Assembly: GCF_001665625.1 (NCBI RefSeq)
Contig: NZ_LZSY01000036.1
Coordinates: forward strand, 1-47,786
Direction of reading: 5' to 3'
DNA: 47,786 bases
From: Mycolicibacterium peregrinum
GTDB taxonomy: Bacteria > Actinomycetota > Actinomycetes > Mycobacteriales > Mycobacteriaceae
Position 1 is the first letter of the stretch. Each line of letters starts with the position of its first letter. Below, in pieces: positions 40,665 to 47,786 of the stretch. The position numbers and the translations under genes are program-made. The notes under the pieces were generated by a model that was not told the origin of the DNA, searched no databases, and saw only the letters and a list, made by a program, of their open reading frames with translations.

Positions 40665-40702
40665 GCGGAACCGTCCGGTTCCGCCGTCCCGTCAACGGAC
40701 GG
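40665..40702. promoter_or_regulatory. Two adjacent inverted repeats in the SUFU / catalase-like intergenic region
   Basis: GCGGAACC-gtcc-GGTTCCGC (40665-40684) is a perfect 8-bp dyad. It shares its last base with CCGTCC-n7-GGACGG (40684-40702). They lie 29-66 bases upstream of the SUFU start on the minus strand, within the 234-base region between divergent genes. They may be operator dyads or a leader hairpin of the minus-strand transcript. The rest of the region shows nothing further. Confidence 0.4.
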
Positions 40703-40870
40703 CTGAGATCACAGCGGACGCTAGCACCGTTGCGCCAAGCAATGTATGCAATGTTCTGCCATGTCCGCGAACAACCCGACACGGCGTCACACTCATCCGA
40801 TTGAACGGCCCGTGGCCGCATTCCGTTTCACACTGGACGGGGTCCGGCGGCGAAAAGGGGTGCGATCACG

Positions 40871-41950
40871 ATGGGATCCGATGACGTTCCAGAGCTCAAC
40901 CGCAGGAGAACGCTGCTGGGGCTGGCTGCGGTCGGTGGTGTGGTGGCCGTGGGGGTGGGCGGGCTCGCCGAAGCAGCGGGCTGGCTACGGCCCGACGCGC
41001 TGACACCGGCAGATTTCGCCGACCGCTTCGAGCAGGTCTCCGGCCTTCACAAGGGATTCCGCCGCAACCACGCCAAGGGTCTGGCCGCGACGGGAACGTT
41101 CACCAGCACGGGCGCAGGCGCCCAGGTGAGCCGGGCGGCGGTGTTCAAACCCGGCACGGTGCCCGTCGTGGGACGGTTCTCGCTGTCCGGGGGGCTGCCC
41201 GATCAACCCGACAAACCCGACACGGTCAGGGGGCTGGGTCTGATGTTCCGGCTGCCCGACGGCGAGCAGTGGCGCGTCGCGATGGTGAATCTTCCGGTGT
41301 TCCCCGACAGCACCCCGCGGGGCTTCTATGACCGGATGCTGGCCTCGCGTCCCGTTCCAGAGACCGGCAAGGCGGATCCGCAGGCGATGGCGGCGTTCCT
41401 GGCCGACCACCCGGAGACCGCCGCGGCGATGAAGATCATCAAGCAGGCTCCGCCGAGTGCAGGGTTCGCCGACAGTACGTACCGCGGCCTCAACGCGTTC
41501 CGAGCCACCGATGCCCAGGGCGAGACGACGGCGATCCGGTGGGCGGCCGTGCCGATAACAGGGGAGCCGCCTGCCGGGCAGCCCCACGGCGACGACAGGA
41601 ACGTCCTCTTCGACGCACTCATCGACACCGTTGCCCGTGGCCCGGTCAGCTGGAAGCTCATCCTCACCCTGGGCGACCCCACCGACCCCACCCATGACGC
41701 CACCCTGCCGTGGCCGCAGAACCGCGCCACCGTCGATGCGGGCACCATCACCATCGACGCCGTGCAGACCGAGGCCCCCGGCAACGCCCGCGACATCAAC
41801 TTCGACCCGCTCGTGCTGCCCGACGGACTGGCCGTCTCCGACGATCCACTGCCGAGCGCACGGTCGGCGGTCTATGCCCGCTCGTTCAACCGACGGGCCC
41901 GAGAACCCAAGTCGCCCAGCGCAGTCGTCGTCCCCGGGGGTGCGCGATGA
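40871..41950 (+). CDS. Catalase-family heme peroxidase, Tat-exported (SrpA-like)
   Basis: This 359-aa protein starts at ATG 40871. The N-terminus has a twin-arginine signal (NRRRTLLGLAAVGGVVAVGVGG), so it is exported folded with its heme. The distal heme region is FRRNHAKGLAATGTF, with the catalase-type histidine. Later segments GLGLMFRLPDGEQWRVAMVNLPVF, FADSTYRGLNAFRATDAQG and RWAAVPI fit the short catalase-related peroxidases rather than true catalases. It should reduce peroxides outside the membrane. It overlaps the cytochrome b561 gene by 4 bases (ATGA), and such pairs are common, so electrons probably come through the b561 partner; that transfer is inference. Confidence 0.88.
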   Translation: MGSDDVPELNRRRTLLGLAAVGGVVAVGVGGLAEAAGWLRPDALTPADFADRFEQVSGLHKGFRRNHAKGLAATGTFTSTGAGAQVSRAAVFKPGTVPVVGRFSLSGGLPDQPDKPDTVRGLGLMFRLPDGEQWRVAMVNLPVFPDSTPRGFYDRMLASRPVPETGKADPQAMAAFLADHPETAAAMKIIKQAPPSAGFADSTYRGLNAFRATDAQGETTAIRWAAVPITGEPPAGQPHGDDRNVLFDALIDTVARGPVSWKLILTLGDPTDPTHDATLPWPQNRATVDAGTITIDAVQTEAPGNARDINFDPLVLPDGLAVSDDPLPSARSAVYARSFNRRAREPKSPSAVVVPGGAR

Positions 41951-42510
41951 CCACCGAAACGAAGCCGCCGATCACGAAGTTCAACCTGGCGGCCCGGCTG
42001 CTGCACTGGTCGATGGCGGTCATGGTGATCGCACAGTTCTTCATCGGCGTCACCATGATCGCGGCGCTCAGCTACTACCCGTTGTTGCTCGCGATCCACC
42101 GGCCGCTGGGCATCGCCATCCTGGTGTTCGCGATCGTTCGGTTGGTCAACCGGCTCACCCGCCGGTTGCCGCCGTTCCTGGCGACGATGGGCCCGTTGGA
42201 ACGCCGTATCGCCAGTTACTCCGAATACCTGCTGTACGCATTGCTTTTGGCGCAACCGTTGATCGGGTGGGCGATGCTGTCGGCCGCCCAGTCGCCGGTC
42301 GTGTTGGTCGGGGCGCTGCACCTTCCGGCGATCGCCCCGCACAACATCACCCTGTACGCGGCCTTGCGTACCGCCCACACCGTGGCCGCCTACCTGCTGT
42401 TCGCGACCTTCACTGCACATATCTGCGCCGTCTTGTTCCACACCCTGGCGCTACGCGACGGGATACTCCGTCGAATGTCGTTGTGGCCCAGCAGAAACGG
42501 TCAGTCGTGA
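41947..42510 (+). CDS. Cytochrome b561 family membrane protein
   Basis: The start is ATG 41947 (MTTETKPPITKFNLAARLLHWSM), overlapping the catalase-like stop. The 187-aa protein has four membrane helices with the heme histidines in LLHWSM, LLAIHRPLG, LRTAHTVAAY and FTAHICAVLFHTL. This is the bacterial diheme b561 pattern. It probably passes electrons from the quinone pool to the exported peroxidase. Its last 10 bases overlap the converging hydrolase gene. Alternatives such as a Ni/Fe-hydrogenase cytochrome b are unlikely because no hydrogenase is present. Confidence 0.88.
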   Translation: MTTETKPPITKFNLAARLLHWSMAVMVIAQFFIGVTMIAALSYYPLLLAIHRPLGIAILVFAIVRLVNRLTRRLPPFLATMGPLERRIASYSEYLLYALLLAQPLIGWAMLSAAQSPVVLVGALHLPAIAPHNITLYAALRTAHTVAAYLLFATFTAHICAVLFHTLALRDGILRRMSLWPSRNGQS

Positions 42511-43448
42511 AGGGCTGCTCGTAGCGCGACCATCGCCCGGTCGAACGATTCGGTGGCTGCCGGGACCACACCGACGTAGCCGAGGTAGCCATGCACCAGA
42601 GTCTCGGCGTGGTCCAACTGCACGGGAACGCCGGCAGCAGACAACATCTCGGAGTAACGGATGCCGTCGTCACGCAACGGGTCGTGCCCGGCCACCGCGA
42701 CATAGGCGGGTGCGAGTCCAGAAAGGTCCGCCGCACGGGCCGGCACCAACGTGGCCGGCGGGTCCGACAGATCCACATGCCCGGCGTACCAGCGGGAGAA
42801 CCCTGTGACGGCATCGAGCCCCAGGATCGGCGCCTCGGCGTTCTCGGTGAACGACGGCAGGCTGGTGTCCCAGGTGGTGGCCGGGTACCAGAGCAGCTGG
42901 AAGCGCAGCCCCGCAACACCGGCGTCACGCATCAGCTGCGCCACGACGGCGCTGAGATTGCCACCCGCCGAATCGCCGGCCACGGCCATCCGGTCGGCGT
43001 CGACGCCCAGTTCAGCGGCGTTGGCGGCCACCCACTGCGTCGCCGCCCACACGTCGTCCACGGCGGCGGGGTAGGGGTGCTCGGGGGCCAGCCGGTACTC
43101 CACCGACACCACGACGGCGTCGGCGGCGACGGCATGCTGGCGGGCGGTGCCGTCGTAACTGTCCAGGTCACCCAGTGCCCAGCCGCCGCCATGGATGAAC
43201 ACCACGACCGGCAGCGTCGTGCCGTCGGCGGTCGGCGGTCGGTACACCCGAACCGGGATCGGTCCGGCCGGCCCGGGGATCTCACGGTCCTCGGTCTTCA
43301 CATCGGGATGGACCGGCAACCGCGGAATCTCACTGAACTGGCGGCGGGCCTCCTCGACACCGATGTCGGTCGACAGTTGGAACGGCACTGCCTCCAGTAC
43401 CTTCTGCAGGATGGCATCGACAGCTGGTTTCTCGTCAGCAACGGACAT
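42501..43448 (-). CDS. Alpha/beta hydrolase, HSL family (LipH/LipI-like)
   Basis: The start is ATG 43448 ([21 protein letters not shown]); the frame opens slightly earlier at 43475. The 315-aa protein has the oxyanion motif HGGGW in [19 protein letters not shown], the nucleophile in GDSAGGN, the acid in [10 protein letters not shown] and the catalytic histidine in TLVHGYLGY. This is the HSL (hydrolase fold-3) class, acting on short- to medium-chain esters. Its position just before the YhhN membrane protein and priA corresponds to lipH/lipI (Rv1399c-Rv1400c), of which only one copy is present here. It diverges from the YhhN gene with 28 bases between starts. No signal peptide is visible. Confidence 0.9.
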   Translation of the reverse strand: MSVADEKPAVDAILQKVLEAVPFQLSTDIGVEEARRQFSEIPRLPVHPDVKTEDREIPGPAGPIPVRVYRPPTADGTTLPVVVFIHGGGWALGDLDSYDGTARQHAVAADAVVVSVEYRLAPEHPYPAAVDDVWAATQWVAANAAELGVDADRMAVAGDSAGGNLSAVVAQLMRDAGVAGLRFQLLWYPATTWDTSLPSFTENAEAPILGLDAVTGFSRWYAGHVDLSDPPATLVPARAADLSGLAPAYVAVAGHDPLRDDGIRYSEMLSAAGVPVQLDHAETLVHGYLGYVGVVPAATESFDRAMVALRAALHD

Positions 43449-43476
43449 TCCGCAACCGTACGCACACCGCGTCACG

Positions 43477-44169
43477 GTGTGGCTGTGGGTGGTGGCCGCG
43501 GTCGTCGCGGCGGGCTACGGGGTGTTCCTGATCGTCACGGCGACGCGGTTGCCGACGGGAGCCGACCTGACGGGGCAATTCACCCTCCAACCTGCAGTGA
43601 AGGCGCTCACAGCGGTCCTGCTGGCTGCGGCCGCGTGCGCCCATCCGATCGTTCGGGAACGGCGCTGGCTCATCGGTGCGCTGCTGTTCTCCGCACTCGG
43701 CGACTTCCTGCTCGCCATCCCGTGGTGGGAGCCGTCCTTTGTCTTGGGGCTCGCGGCATTCCTGGTTGCGCACCTGTGCTTTCTGGGCGTGCTGGTGCCG
43801 CTGGCGCGGCGTTCCACCCCGCGGCTGATCGCGGTGGCCGTCACCATCCTCGCTTGCGTGGCGCTGCTGACCTGGTTCTGGCCCCGGCTCGTCGAACAGG
43901 GGATGGCCGTCCCGGTCGTCGCCTACATCGCGGTGCTCGGAGCCATGGTGTCCACCGCGTTGCTGGCCCAGCTGCCCACTCCGTGGACCGCTCTCGGCGG
44001 CGTGTGCTTCGCGGCGTCGGACGCCATGATCGGCATCAGCCAGTTCGTGCGCGGCGATCAACTGCTCGCCGTCCCGATCTGGTTCGGCTACGCGGCGTCA
44101 CTGGTGCTGATCACGGCAGGACTGTTCTTCGGGCGCTCGACACAACCTCCTGCTAAACCTGCACAGTGA
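43477..44169 (+). CDS. YhhN / TMEM86-family membrane protein (lysoplasmalogenase family)
   Basis: The only usable start in the intergenic space is GTG 43477 ([20 protein letters not shown]); the open frame upstream overlaps the divergent hydrolase. The 230-aa protein has about eight membrane helices. The family motifs are [24 protein letters not shown] and [15 protein letters not shown], with the two conserved aspartates (GD and SD). Animal members hydrolyse lysoplasmalogens; the bacterial substrate is not established and may be a lysolipid. The gene corresponds to Rv1401. Its stop overlaps the priA start (GTGA). Confidence 0.87.
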   Translation: MWLWVVAAVVAAGYGVFLIVTATRLPTGADLTGQFTLQPAVKALTAVLLAAAACAHPIVRERRWLIGALLFSALGDFLLAIPWWEPSFVLGLAAFLVAHLCFLGVLVPLARRSTPRLIAVAVTILACVALLTWFWPRLVEQGMAVPVVAYIAVLGAMVSTALLAQLPTPWTALGGVCFAASDAMIGISQFVRGDQLLAVPIWFGYAASLVLITAGLFFGRSTQPPAKPAQ

Positions 44170-46166
44170 CGATCACCCGCCGCGCCGCCGAACACGAGCC
44201 CATTGCGCGGGTGCTTCCTCTGCTCACGGTTCCGCACCTGGACCGGGAGTTCGACTATCTGGTGTCGGAGGAGCAATCTGACGACGCCCAGCCCGGTGTG
44301 CGGGTCCGGGTGCGGTTCAACGGCAGGCTGGTCGACGCTTACCTCCTGGAACGACGCTCCGACACCGACCACACCGGAAAGCTCGGCTGGCTCGATCGGG
44401 TGGTCTCGCCGGAGCCGGTGCTCACCCCCGAGGTCCGGCGGCTCGTCGATGCCGTCGCTGCTCGCTACGCCGGCACCCGTGCGGATGTACTGCGCCTGGC
44501 GGTGCCTCCGCGTCACGCCAGGGTCGAGAAGCAGACCGCGGAGGAACCGGAACCCGTCACGGCGGTCCCCGTGGACACCAGCGCCTGGGCACGCTACGGC
44601 CGCGGAGAACAGTTCCTGACCGCGGTCGGTGAGGGTCGCGCGGCGCGCGCGGCATGGCAGGCACTGCCCGGCGAGAACTGGGCACTGAGGCTGGCCGAGG
44701 CGGCCGCGGTGGCGGTGAACGCGGGGCTGGGTGTGGTCGCTGTCGTACCCGATCAGCGCGATGTGGACGCGCTGTATGCCGCAGCGACCCAACAGGTGCC
44801 GGTGTCACGGGTGGTGGCGTTGTCGGCCGGATTGGGCCCCTCGGCCCGGTACCGCCGCTGGCTTGCGGCGCTGCGGGGACAGGCTCAGGTGGTGATCGGC
44901 ACCCGCAGTGCGGTGTTCGCCCCCGTGGCCAATCTCGGCTTGGTCCTGGTGTGGGACGACGGCGACGACAACCTCGCCGAGCCGCGCGCGCCCTATCCGC
45001 ACGCCCGCGAGGTCGCCATGCTGCGCGCCCACCAGGTGCGCTGTGCCGCGATCATCGGTGGCTATGCGCGCAGCGCCGAGGCGCAGGCGCTGGTGCGGAC
45101 CCGCTGGGCCCACGATGTGGTGGCGGCTCGGCCGGTGGTGCGGGCCGCCGCACCGCGAGTCGTCGCGTTGGAGGACAGCGGCTACGCACAGGAACGCGAT
45201 CCCGCCGCCCACAGCGCGCGGCTGCCGTCCATGGCGCTGCAGGCGGCCCGTTCGGCGTTGCAGGCGCAGCACCCGGTGCTCATCCAGGTTCCGCGGCGCG
45301 GATACGTGCCCGCGTTGGCCTGTGCGCGATGCCGCGCGGTGACACGCTGCCGGCACTGCACGGGCCCGCTGGCCCTGCCGGACCGGGGGAGCGCGGCTGC
45401 CGAATGTCGCTGGTGTGGCCGGGCCGAGCCAGCATTGCGTTGTGTGCGTTGCGGTTCGGATGCGGTCCGGGCGGTCGTGGTCGGGGCCCGGCGGACGGCC
45501 GAAGAGCTGGGCCGGGCCTTTCCCGGCACGTCGGTGATCACCTCCGGCGGCGACGCCGTGGTCGATGCGGTGAAGGCCGGCCCGGCCCTGGTGGTCAGCA
45601 CCCCCGGCGCGGAGCCCGTGGCCGACGGCGGCTACGGCGCCGCCCTGTTGCTCGACGCGTGGGCGCTGCTGGGCCGGCAGGATCTCCGGGCCGCCGAGGA
45701 CACGATGCGCCGGTGGATGGCTGCGGCGGCCCTGGTGCGGCCGCGCACCGAAGGCGGTGTGGTGGCCGTGGTCGCCGAGTCGGCGATCGCCACCGTGCAG
45801 GCGCTGATCCGGTGGGATCCGGTCGGACATGCCGACACCGAACTCGATGCCCGCGGTGAGGTGGGATTGCCGCCGGCGGTGCACATGGCGGCCATCGACG
45901 GGACGACGACGGCGGTCGAGGCGCTGCTCGACACTGCCCAACTGCCCGACACCGCGGAAGTCCTCGGGCCGGTGGAACTGCCGCCCGGCGCCCGCCGCCC
46001 GCCGGGACTGGCCTCCGATGCCGAGGTGAGCCGGATGCTGGTCCGGGTGCCGCGTGATGGTGGTCTGGAGTTGGCGGCCGCGCTGCGCCGAGCCACCGCG
46101 GTGCTCAGCGCGCGCAAAGATCAGCAACCATGTCGTATCCAAATCGACCCGCTCCACATCGGATAG
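44166..46166 (+). CDS. priA: PriA-family protein lacking the helicase ATPase motifs
   Basis: This 666-aa protein starts at GTG 44166, overlapping the YhhN stop. The N-terminal 3'-end-binding domain is recognisable ([19 protein letters not shown]). The P-loop expected near residue 165 (G.TGSGKTEVY) is replaced by [18 protein letters not shown], and the DEEH box by WDDGDDN. ATP hydrolysis and unwinding are therefore not expected. The zinc-binding cysteines are kept ([13 protein letters not shown], then CRWCG and CVRCG), as is the C-terminal PriA domain ([13 protein letters not shown]). Actinobacterial PriA proteins are known for this degeneration. It may still mark stalled forks or load partner proteins; that role is inferred. 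Confidence 0.9.
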   Translation: MTITRRAAEHEPIARVLPLLTVPHLDREFDYLVSEEQSDDAQPGVRVRVRFNGRLVDAYLLERRSDTDHTGKLGWLDRVVSPEPVLTPEVRRLVDAVAARYAGTRADVLRLAVPPRHARVEKQTAEEPEPVTAVPVDTSAWARYGRGEQFLTAVGEGRAARAAWQALPGENWALRLAEAAAVAVNAGLGVVAVVPDQRDVDALYAAATQQVPVSRVVALSAGLGPSARYRRWLAALRGQAQVVIGTRSAVFAPVANLGLVLVWDDGDDNLAEPRAPYPHAREVAMLRAHQVRCAAIIGGYARSAEAQALVRTRWAHDVVAARPVVRAAAPRVVALEDSGYAQERDPAAHSARLPSMALQAARSALQAQHPVLIQVPRRGYVPALACARCRAVTRCRHCTGPLALPDRGSAAAECRWCGRAEPALRCVRCGSDAVRAVVVGARRTAEELGRAFPGTSVITSGGDAVVDAVKAGPALVVSTPGAEPVADGGYGAALLLDAWALLGRQDLRAAEDTMRRWMAAAALVRPRTEGGVVAVVAESAIATVQALIRWDPVGHADTELDARGEVGLPPAVHMAAIDGTTTAVEALLDTAQLPDTAEVLGPVELPPGARRPPGLASDAEVSRMLVRVPRDGGLELAAALRRATAVLSARKDQQPCRIQIDPLHIG

Positions 46167-46214
46167 GGCGGATACTTCACCCGTTATCGGTGAGTGCCGA
46201 ATCAGGAGGCTGCG

Positions 46215-47786
46215 ATGCGCCGGGTGTGGTCGTGGTTGTTCGCGTTGGGGCTCATCGCCTTTGGTCTGCTGTGGCCGCTCGTGTTCACGGGTGGGTCCGC
46301 GTCGGGTCCCGGCCCCGTCGACCCGGTGGTGATCACCGATTACCGTGCGGATTTCACCGTAGACGCCGACGGTCGGATGACCGCGGTGGAGACCATCACC
46401 GGGGATTTTCCCGGCGGGCGGCACGGCATCTTCCGGTACTGGGATGTGGCCAACCAGAACAACTCCCGGCTGCGGCAGATACCCGAGATCACCTCGATCA
46501 CGATGGACGGCTCATCGGTTCCGTATGAACTGTTGTGGGAAACCGGTAAACGGTTCCGGGTGGCCAAGATCGGCGACCCGGGCTCGACGCTGAACTGGGG
46601 CAGCCACGTTTTCGAGATCCGGTACACGATCGACGGTGTCCTCGACCCGGGACGCAACGGCGCTCACCGTCAGTTCGCCTCGAACACCGGCAACCCCGAC
46701 GCGCGGTCGGCGTTCTACTGGAACGTCGTCGCGCCCGCCTGGAACAACACGATCGAGCGGGCCGACATCTCGGTCACCCTGCCGGCGGAGGTGATCGGTG
46801 CCGGTTGCAGCGTCGGATTCGGCGTCGGCAGTGCGTGCACGGAGCTGCGCACCGACGGCAACACCGTGCGGTTGTCCGCGACCAATCTGGAGCCCCACAC
46901 GCCGGTGACGCTGCGCGCCGGAGTCGACATCGCCGCTCCGGCGCAGGTGAGCCTGCCGTGGCCATACACCTGGGACCGCATCCTCGGTCGGTCGGTGACC
47001 GCACTGGCGTGGGTCGCGCTGGTGGCCGTCGGGATGGGCCTGCTCGCCTACTTCTGGACGCGCACCACTGTCGAACCGCCACCGGGATTCCCGGTGCAGT
47101 ACGCGCCACCCGAAGGGCTCGGCCCGGTGCAGACCGAGTACATCCGCACCGAGACCATTCCGAAGAACGGGCTCAGCGCGACGCTGTTCCACCTCGCCGA
47201 GCGCGGGCTTGTCGAGCTGCGGCAGGTCAGTGACAAGCATTGGAAGATCAAGGGCCTGGCCAAGCCCGCCGAGTGGTCCGGAGTGGATCCGGTCGCCATC
47301 GACGTGGGCGCAGCACTCAAGGTGATGTCGGTGGGCGCCGAGTTCTCCGCCAAGAACACCGCGGCTTCGGGGAAGAAGCTCAGCAAGGCCAAGGCCGACA
47401 TGGCCGTTGCCGTGCGGAAGTGGGCACTCGACGGCGGATTCACGGTCAGGCGTCGTAAGGAATTGTGGATCCGCGTCGCCAATGTGGTGGCGTTCTTCGC
47501 GGCGCTGGCCGGTTTCTTCCTCTGGTTCGGCATCACATTGTGGGGGTTGCCCTTCGCAGTGTTCTTCCTGTGCTCGCTGCGCGGCTGGTCCGGGGGCGTG
47601 GGTACCCGGCGGACTCCGGCCGGTCGGGAACTGTGGTCGCGCGCAGAAGGTTTTCATCGCCTGCTGTCCACAGATTCGGCTGAGTCCAGGTTCGATTTCG
47701 CCGCGCGCAAGGACCTGTACCTGGCCTACGGCTACGCCCTGACCTACAGCGGTCGGATCTCGGGAGTCACCGAGCCCGGTGAGCTG
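46215..47786 (+). CDS. DUF2207-type membrane protein (3' end outside window)
   Basis: The ATG at 46215 has a perfect AGGAGG ribosome binding site, and the frame is open to the last base, so at least 524 residues are encoded and the stop is beyond the window. The N-terminus is a signal peptide or membrane helix (MRRVWSWLFALGLIAFGLLW). It is followed by an external strand-rich domain with DYRADFTVDADGRMTAVETI, FPGGRHGIFRYWD and SAFYWNVV. A membrane helix lies near 260-280 (VTALAWVALVAVGMGLLAYFW). After a cytoplasmic part (TEYIRTETIPKNGLSATLFHLAERGLVEL), two further helices lie near 420-455. This is the DUF2207 layout; its function is unknown. The gene lies 48 bases after priA. Confidence 0.85.
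   Translation, partial: MRRVWSWLFALGLIAFGLLWPLVFTGGSASGPGPVDPVVITDYRADFTVDADGRMTAVETITGDFPGGRHGIFRYWDVANQNNSRLRQIPEITSITMDGSSVPYELLWETGKRFRVAKIGDPGSTLNWGSHVFEIRYTIDGVLDPGRNGAHRQFASNTGNPDARSAFYWNVVAPAWNNTIERADISVTLPAEVIGAGCSVGFGVGSACTELRTDGNTVRLSATNLEPHTPVTLRAGVDIAAPAQVSLPWPYTWDRILGRSVTALAWVALVAVGMGLLAYFWTRTTVEPPPGFPVQYAPPEGLGPVQTEYIRTETIPKNGLSATLFHLAERGLVELRQVSDKHWKIKGLAKPAEWSGVDPVAIDVGAALKVMSVGAEFSAKNTAASGKKLSKAKADMAVAVRKWALDGGFTVRRRKELWIRVANVVAFFAALAGFFLWFGITLWGLPFAVFFLCSLRGWSGGVGTRRTPAGRELWSRAEGFHRLLSTDSAESRFDFAARKDLYLAYGYALTYSGRISGVTEPGEL

Noticed and set aside
44805..46424. 539-aa minus-strand open frame over priA
   Set aside because: It is antisense to priA and to the start of the DUF2207 gene, without a ribosome binding site or recognisable sequence.

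Overview
The window is a high-GC actinobacterial chromosome segment that reads as a non-tuberculous Mycobacterium (Mycolicibacterium-type). The evidence is the gene order: pyrR-pyrB-pyrC-membrane protein-carA-carB-pyrF, then mihF-gmk-rpoZ-coaBC-metK, then a monooxygenase/P450/AraC set, a LipH-like hydrolase, a YhhN membrane protein and priA. From recalled knowledge this is the order of the M. tuberculosis Rv1379-Rv1402 region, with lineage-specific replacements. GTG and TTG starts and GTGA/ATGA stop-start overlaps are frequent. No tRNA, rRNA, CRISPR array, insertion sequence or phage gene was recognised.

Layout. (1) 1-1155: the C-terminal part of a large LuxR-type regulator and a tiny sigma-region-4-like protein. 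(2) 1164-10037: the least explained part, a translationally coupled pair of giant proteins (1711 and 1034 aa) on the minus strand, and a divergent 90-aa gene with an excellent ribosome binding site. The intergenic stretch carries a long imperfect dyad. (3) 10166-12508: a serine hydrolase and an AraC regulator (minus). (4) 12696-19230: a plus-strand catabolic run of zinc alcohol dehydrogenase, aldehyde dehydrogenase, esterase, Baeyer-Villiger monooxygenase and transporter. It diverges from the AraC gene and resembles the virS/mymA arrangement. (5) 19278-27998: the pyrimidine operon, with a leader in which a PyrR-binding loop sits on a stem that pairs with the pyrR Shine-Dalgarno sequence. (6) 27986-29730: two exported or membrane-anchored proteins on the minus strand, where M. 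tuberculosis has a PE/PPE pair. (7) 30231-34170: mihF, gmk, rpoZ, coaBC and metK, closed by a strong hairpin. (8) 34302-35474: a TetR gene and an SRPBCC gene diverging around a perfect 20-bp palindrome. (9) 35479-39475: a second monooxygenase and a P450 (overlapping) with a divergent AraC gene. (10) 39530-42510: a DUF805-SUFU fusion protein, and a Tat-exported catalase-like protein with a cytochrome b561. (11) 42501-47786: a LipH-like hydrolase, YhhN, a PriA without its ATPase motifs, and a DUF2207 membrane protein cut by the window end.

How the genes work together. Regions 5 and 7 supply nucleotides, CoA and S-adenosylmethionine and are core metabolism. Region 4 could take an alcohol, or a ketone via an ester, to an acid. 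Regions 8 and 9 look like locally regulated oxidation or binding of lipophilic small molecules. Region 10 includes a periplasmic heme redox pair. The best candidates for undescribed biology are the giant-protein pair with its 90-aa neighbour, the DUF805-SUFU fusion, and the Baeyer-Villiger enzyme whose signature histidine is a tryptophan. All family assignments are from reading the translations by eye; no database search was run.
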